DNA of 45,667 nt, taken from contig JAJQFG010000007.1 of NCBI GenBank assembly GCA_021201315.1, positions 1 to 45,667 of the forward strand, written 5' to 3'. This DNA comes from Erysipelotrichaceae bacterium. GTDB lineage: Bacteria; Bacillota_I; Bacilli_A; Erysipelotrichales; Coprobacillaceae. Positions within the stretch are counted from its first letter, which is position 1, and the number at the start of each line of letters is the position of its first letter. Position numbers and translations under genes: made by a program. Positions 42,218 through 45,667 of this stretch are shown in pieces. The notes beneath the pieces were generated by a model. The model was not told the origin of the DNA. It saw nothing but the letters and a program-made list of their open reading frames with translations, and searched no databases.

Positions 42218-42964
42218 ATAATTTCTAAAATCAACAAGTTCAATATCATTATCTTTAATCCATTCTCTAATCCAATCACCACAAAGGAAATCACATTCCA
42301 TTGGTCTCATTGAAGTAGCAGAAGAATGTGTTAAGATATATTGATCTAAATATCCTGGATGAAATATAACAACAGAACAAGGATTGTTTTTGATATTGTC
42401 AAGCTGTTCTTGCATATATTCTTTAGGATCATATAATCCCTTTTCATCCATTTTCACAAAACTCAGTCCAAAAATACCATTATCCTTTTCCCATTGTTTA
42501 TCAATACCTGGATTACAAAAAAATAAACCATATCTTTTAGCCACATTTTCTAATGCCTTAAAGAAATTATCTGAAAATACTGCATGACCCTCAAAATAAT
42601 CTGGATTTTTACCAGTAATTTCAATAAATCTTTGAAGCTGTGCTTCTATTTCTATTTCACACTCTTCAACATTAATAGTATCTTCTTTTCTTGCTCTAAT
42701 TTCTCTACTTGAACAAAATTCACCATTTTCTTGTACAAGTGAAGGAATGAGTTTTGGATCACTCAATGGTTTTCCTACACAAATATTTGTATGTTGACCT
42801 AATGCAATATCATAATTCTTTATTAACTCATAACCTTGTTGTACACTATCCATATTAGGCATCATTCCTACACTTGTAACCACACCACCATTCACAGCTT
42901 TTAAAATTCCAAAATTAACTGCTTCGCTGTATCCTAAATCATCAGCTCTTATTATTAATTTCAT
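42209..42964 (-). CDS. chbG: ChbG/YdjC-type carbohydrate deacetylase
   Basis: A 251-residue enzyme of the ChbG/YdjC family, which removes acetyl groups from chitobiose-type or related diacetyl sugars. IIRADDLGYS with D8/D9, GQHTN (H58), YFEGHAVFSD and VIFHPGYLD supply the metal and acid-base residues. Its start overlaps the IIB-like gene (ATGA). Neighbouring PTS-type proteins suggest it trims a sugar taken up by a PTS. The gene symbol is by family, not proven orthology. Confidence 0.88.
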   Translation of the reverse strand: MKLIIRADDLGYSEAVNFGILKAVNGGVVTSVGMMPNMDSVQQGYELIKNYDIALGQHTNICVGKPLSDPKLIPSLVQENGEFCSSREIRARKEDTINVEECEIEIEAQLQRFIEITGKNPDYFEGHAVFSDNFFKALENVAKRYGLFFCNPGIDKQWEKDNGIFGLSFVKMDEKGLYDPKEYMQEQLDNIKNNPCSVVIFHPGYLDQYILTHSSATSMRPMECDFLCGDWIREWIKDNDIELVDFRNYKD

Positions 42965-43632
42965 ATATCTTCTAGCCTTTCTTTTAATTTCTCTTTCTTA
43001 ACATTTATTTCTTTATCGTACAATTGATGTATATAATCCAACACTTTTCTTCCATCAAAACTAGCAAATAAGTCCCTTGGTGGAACATCAACAACGGTTA
43101 AGGGATTTATTATTTTCTTCATTATCTTATCTTTTTCAAAATTAATTTGTGACTCCAGTAATACTATATTTGTTTTTCTATCATCTTCAAAATCATCATC
43201 AACAACAGATTCAAAAACCCAATTCTTTTCATAATCTTTTACTTTTTTCTTAATATCTAAAATAATCAAATTAGACATCATTCCTCTTTTTCCATGCAAA
43301 AAAACCACTTTAAAGGGATTCTCTTTTTTATGTTCATTTAATAATACAACCGTTTTATCTAAAACTGCCTTACCGTTCATTTTTGTATAATCCATTGTAT
43401 CAATTAACATAAAAGGAATATTAACTTCATCACATATATTTTTAAACTCATCTTTCATATAAGCAATATGTGGAGCCAATAAAAATATATCATAATCATA
43501 TACTAAAACTTTAGCACTAACAGTATCACAACACTTTATTTCATAATTATGATTAACATCAGCTTCTACCATATTATTAACCAATAAGCTTGTAGACAAA
43601 CCCGCTCCACAAGCCAATAATATTTTTTCCAT
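42961..43632 (-). CDS. PTS IIB-like protein with two IIB folds
   Basis: A 223-residue protein. The first half is a lactose/cellobiose-type IIB with the phosphorylated Cys at position 8 in LLACGAGLSTSLL. The second half starts with FLHGKRGMMSNLIILDI, a IIB-like Rossmann start lacking the Cys, and has a basic, coiled C terminus. No IIA or IIC lies in view. It may therefore relay phosphate to a distant permease or sense it for the PRD regulator next door. It overlaps the deacetylase start by 4 nt and starts right after the regulator's stop codon. Confidence 0.75.
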   Translation of the reverse strand: MEKILLACGAGLSTSLLVNNMVEADVNHNYEIKCCDTVSAKVLVYDYDIFLLAPHIAYMKDEFKNICDEVNIPFMLIDTMDYTKMNGKAVLDKTVVLLNEHKKENPFKVVFLHGKRGMMSNLIILDIKKKVKDYEKNWVFESVVDDDFEDDRKTNIVLLESQINFEKDKIMKKIINPLTVVDVPPRDLFASFDGRKVLDYIHQLYDKEINVKKEKLKERLEDI

Positions 43633-45462
43633 TTACATCACCTTTTGTATTATATCACAAAAATATTCATAAGTGGGATGTTGTAATAATTGCCACTGTA
43701 ATGTTTGATCACTCACTAGTATAGAAACAACTTTATAGAATGAATCTAATTTTTTATTAGCCTTATTTTCTATTGATGACAACAATATAATCCTAATTTT
43801 ATGATTTTTCCATAATAATGGTTTCTTTAAAATGGTGACTGATACAAATGTATCGTTTGATACCGGCTTATGTGAATGAGGAAATGCTATAAAATCATTA
43901 AATTCTGTGGTTGCTAGATTTTCTCTTTCTAATATTAGGTTTTCAAAATAATCAGGTAATTCATAGTATTTGTGACATTGACTTACAATTTCATGAATAG
44001 CTTCTTCCTTTGTATTAAATGATTCATATGATAAAAATAATGATCTTGGAAAATACTGTAATATATTTTCTTGATTCAATTGCTTTAAACTATTAGTAAT
44101 CTTTGTGGTATCCTTAGCATTCATGAAATTATTTATTTGAAAAATTGGTAGTGATAAATCTTCTAAAATAGGTACCGTTGTAAATATACAATCATAGACA
44201 TTTGTATCATAATTTGATAATTCCTGTAATGAACATACATCTAACTGACGTATATACTTATTAAAATTCTCCTTAAAAAAATATTCTAACATTCTTGCAC
44301 TACCTACACCACTAGAACATACTAATAAAATATTCTTCTTTCGCATATCGTTCATATTCTGTTCTAAGGAAAGATTAATATGTAAAGCCATATAAGCTAT
44401 TTCATCCTCAGGTAGCTGGCAATTATATTTTTGATTAACTAATTCGCTTAATTTAACTGATATATCATATGCTCTAATAAGATTCTTTTTGACATCTAGT
44501 AATAAAGGATTTGTCATATAACTTTTATATTGTATTCTTTTTATGAGTGGAATCATATGTAAAGATAATGCAAGTTGCAGATTAAGATCGGTACTAAATG
44601 AAAATCCTGTTTGCTGATCTAAAACTTCTAAACATTCATGAGTAAATTGATATATTTCCTGATCGATATAAGTATTAGTAGATTGTTTATTATTTTTCCC
44701 ACAAAGATGCATTGTTAGGTAAGCTACTTCCTCTATTCTATACTCCATATTTAATATTTGTTTCATTAATGACATTATTGTGGAAGCAAGTGAATACTCT
44801 TTTTCTTTCTTTAAGTCTTCTATCCATTTATTATCCATATTAATATATTGTTTCTTATTAGAACGGATGTAAGCAACATATAAATGCAAAACTAAATTAT
44901 TCAACTCATCATCACTTACTACAAATTCTGCATTTGCAATACAAGAGATAAATATATTTTTTATTTGTTGAAATAATTCATCATCGATTTCTAAATTTTC
45001 AAAATGAGCAATAGCACGTCTTTTGTTCATTTCGCTTCCATCTAAATACATTCCATAATAAGATTTAGTATTGATATTAACATTATATTCATCAAAATAG
45101 TATCTTACTTTTTTTAATTCTTGTTTTAACTGTGTTCTAGATAAATAGAGTTCATCACATAATTGATCAATTCTAATATAGTCATCATCATTTATAAAAT
45201 GATTAAATATGCATTTAAAACGTGCATTTTCATCTTCTTCATCTTGTTGCATGTACTTAAGTAATTCTTCCATATCGTAAATATCCAACTTATAGCCAAA
45301 TGATCCTGATATAATTTGAGCTCCCTTGATTTCACTGCTAATTTGTTTTATAAGAGTACGTACACTACGAGTTGACATTTGAATTTGATTAGCCAATCGT
45401 TCACCTGAAACAGTATCATCGCTCATAAGTTCAATCAATATATTCTTTTGATTCTGATTCAT
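43633..45462 (-). CDS. PRD-containing PTS transcriptional regulator (MtlR/LicR type)
   Basis: A 609-residue activator. It has an N-terminal HTH (about 8-60, SGERLANQIQMSTRSVR), a second helical HTH region (about 95-120), two PRD domains with H193/H252 and H302/H361, a IIB-like domain with C382 in LLVCSSGVGSA, and a IIA-like domain with H529 in AFPHSH. PTS proteins would phosphorylate these His and Cys residues and set activity according to sugar supply. The ATG at 45462 is chosen behind GAGGAGGTG. It probably controls the IIB-like and deacetylase genes that follow. Confidence 0.9.
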   Translation of the reverse strand: MNQNQKNILIELMSDDTVSGERLANQIQMSTRSVRTLIKQISSEIKGAQIISGSFGYKLDIYDMEELLKYMQQDEEDENARFKCIFNHFINDDDYIRIDQLCDELYLSRTQLKQELKKVRYYFDEYNVNINTKSYYGMYLDGSEMNKRRAIAHFENLEIDDELFQQIKNIFISCIANAEFVVSDDELNNLVLHLYVAYIRSNKKQYINMDNKWIEDLKKEKEYSLASTIMSLMKQILNMEYRIEEVAYLTMHLCGKNNKQSTNTYIDQEIYQFTHECLEVLDQQTGFSFSTDLNLQLALSLHMIPLIKRIQYKSYMTNPLLLDVKKNLIRAYDISVKLSELVNQKYNCQLPEDEIAYMALHINLSLEQNMNDMRKKNILLVCSSGVGSARMLEYFFKENFNKYIRQLDVCSLQELSNYDTNVYDCIFTTVPILEDLSLPIFQINNFMNAKDTTKITNSLKQLNQENILQYFPRSLFLSYESFNTKEEAIHEIVSQCHKYYELPDYFENLILERENLATTEFNDFIAFPHSHKPVSNDTFVSVTILKKPLLWKNHKIRIILLSSIENKANKKLDSFYKVVSILVSDQTLQWQLLQHPTYEYFCDIIQKVM

Positions 45463-45501
45463 AGTGTACACCTCCTCATATATTTCTTCTTTCAATTACT
45501 A

Positions 45502-45530
45502 ATTTTAATATATTGTAACCTGTGTTTCAA
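45502..45530 (-). promoter_or_regulatory. Promoter of the PRD regulator unit
   Basis: TTGAAA (plus 45525-45530) and TAAAAT (plus 45502-45507) with a 17-nt spacer on the minus strand, about 40 nt before the start codon. Confidence 0.6.
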
Positions 45531-45546
45531 ATCTTAAATTGTATAA

Positions 45547-45558
45547 TTGTATATACAA
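45547..45558. promoter_or_regulatory. TreR/GntR-type palindromic operator
   Basis: TTGTATATACAA is a perfect 12-bp palindrome, like TreR/HutC-type GntR operators as I recall them. A second half (TTGTATAA) is adjacent. It sits upstream of the regulator promoter, so a GntR repressor may also control this sugar locus. Confidence 0.5.
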
Positions 45559-45562
45559 GTTT

Positions 45563-45667
45563 TTATCCATTTTCTACACCTAGTTTCTTTATCTCTCTAT
45601 ACCATAAAGACGTTGTAATGATAAAAGCTAATATATCAGCAATTGGTACAGCTATAAATACGCCATA
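45563..45667 (-). CDS. C-terminal end of a MATE-family efflux transporter (partial)
   Basis: The last 34 residues, cut by the window edge: YGVFIAVPIADILAFIITTS, then LWYREIKKLG, ending at TAA (45565-45563). The sequence AVPIADILAFI and the basic end are characteristic of MATE drug/sodium antiporters, so this is a likely membrane exporter. Most of the gene lies outside the window. Confidence 0.6.
   Translation of the reverse strand, partial: YGVFIAVPIADILAFIITTSLWYREIKKLGVENG

Noticed and set aside
1-45667. CRISPR array, transposase, integrase, tRNA or rRNA
   Set aside because: No regularly spaced repeats, recombinase motifs or RNA-gene signatures were seen on either strand; the 27-kb operon has no visible integration boundaries here.

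Overview
The window is a low-GC Bacillota (Firmicutes) chromosome segment. Strong AGGAGG-type ribosome sites, T-box control of arginine synthesis, PTS/PRD regulation, BspA-like leucine-rich repeats, a DUF6273 protein and a ricin/M23 secreted protein all fit a gut Erysipelotrichales-like organism. The genus cannot be fixed from the sequence alone. No tRNA, rRNA, transposase or CRISPR array was seen.

Layout. (1) 59-3293: a secreted ricin-lectin/M23 peptidase on the minus strand, divergent from a frameshifted membrane DUF6273 gene and a small Cys protein. (2) 30367 down to 3326: about 27 kb of minus-strand genes with almost no gaps, apparently one operon, bounded by a palindromic operator/promoter at 30409-30456 and a bidirectional terminator at 3292-3321. 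(3) 30610-37665: the arginine operon argG-argH-argC-argJ-argB-argF behind an Arg-type T-box leader. (4) 37762-38096: a small locus with a short hydrophobic peptide ORF, a convergent antisense RNA, repeated segments and a shared terminator, resembling a type I toxin-antitoxin module. (5) 38197-45667: an unknown membrane protein, a TauE/SafE permease, a flavoprotein pair with a DUF4177 protein, a ChbG-type deacetylase with a PTS IIB-like protein and PRD regulator, and the end of a MATE transporter.

The 27-kb operon is the centre of interest. In transcription order it encodes a membrane segment and a membrane-anchored Zn-ribbon GTPase, a GrpE-like protein, an Hsp70, two large zinc-ribbon/FN3-like proteins with a J-like N terminus, a soluble Zn-ribbon GTPase, a GAP1-like GTPase-associated protein, a transglutaminase-fold protein, three small acidic paralogues, a split HerA/FtsK-like ATPase, an EssD-like nuclease with its YezG/EsaG-like immunity protein, a second transglutaminase-fold protein, a second Hsp70, an Hsp70-vWA fusion, a remnant of a third transglutaminase gene, an ADP-ribosylglycohydrolase and an LRR protein. 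I infer a chaperone- and GTPase-gated conflict or effector-handling machine at the membrane, with a nuclease as a candidate effector.

The same operon carries many lesions: two in-frame TAA stops inside otherwise collinear coding sequence, an ACG where a paralogue has its ATG start, a homopolymer split of the membrane GTPase, and an internally deleted transglutaminase gene. The neighbouring arginine operon shows none. The operon is therefore either decaying, phase-variable or recoded.
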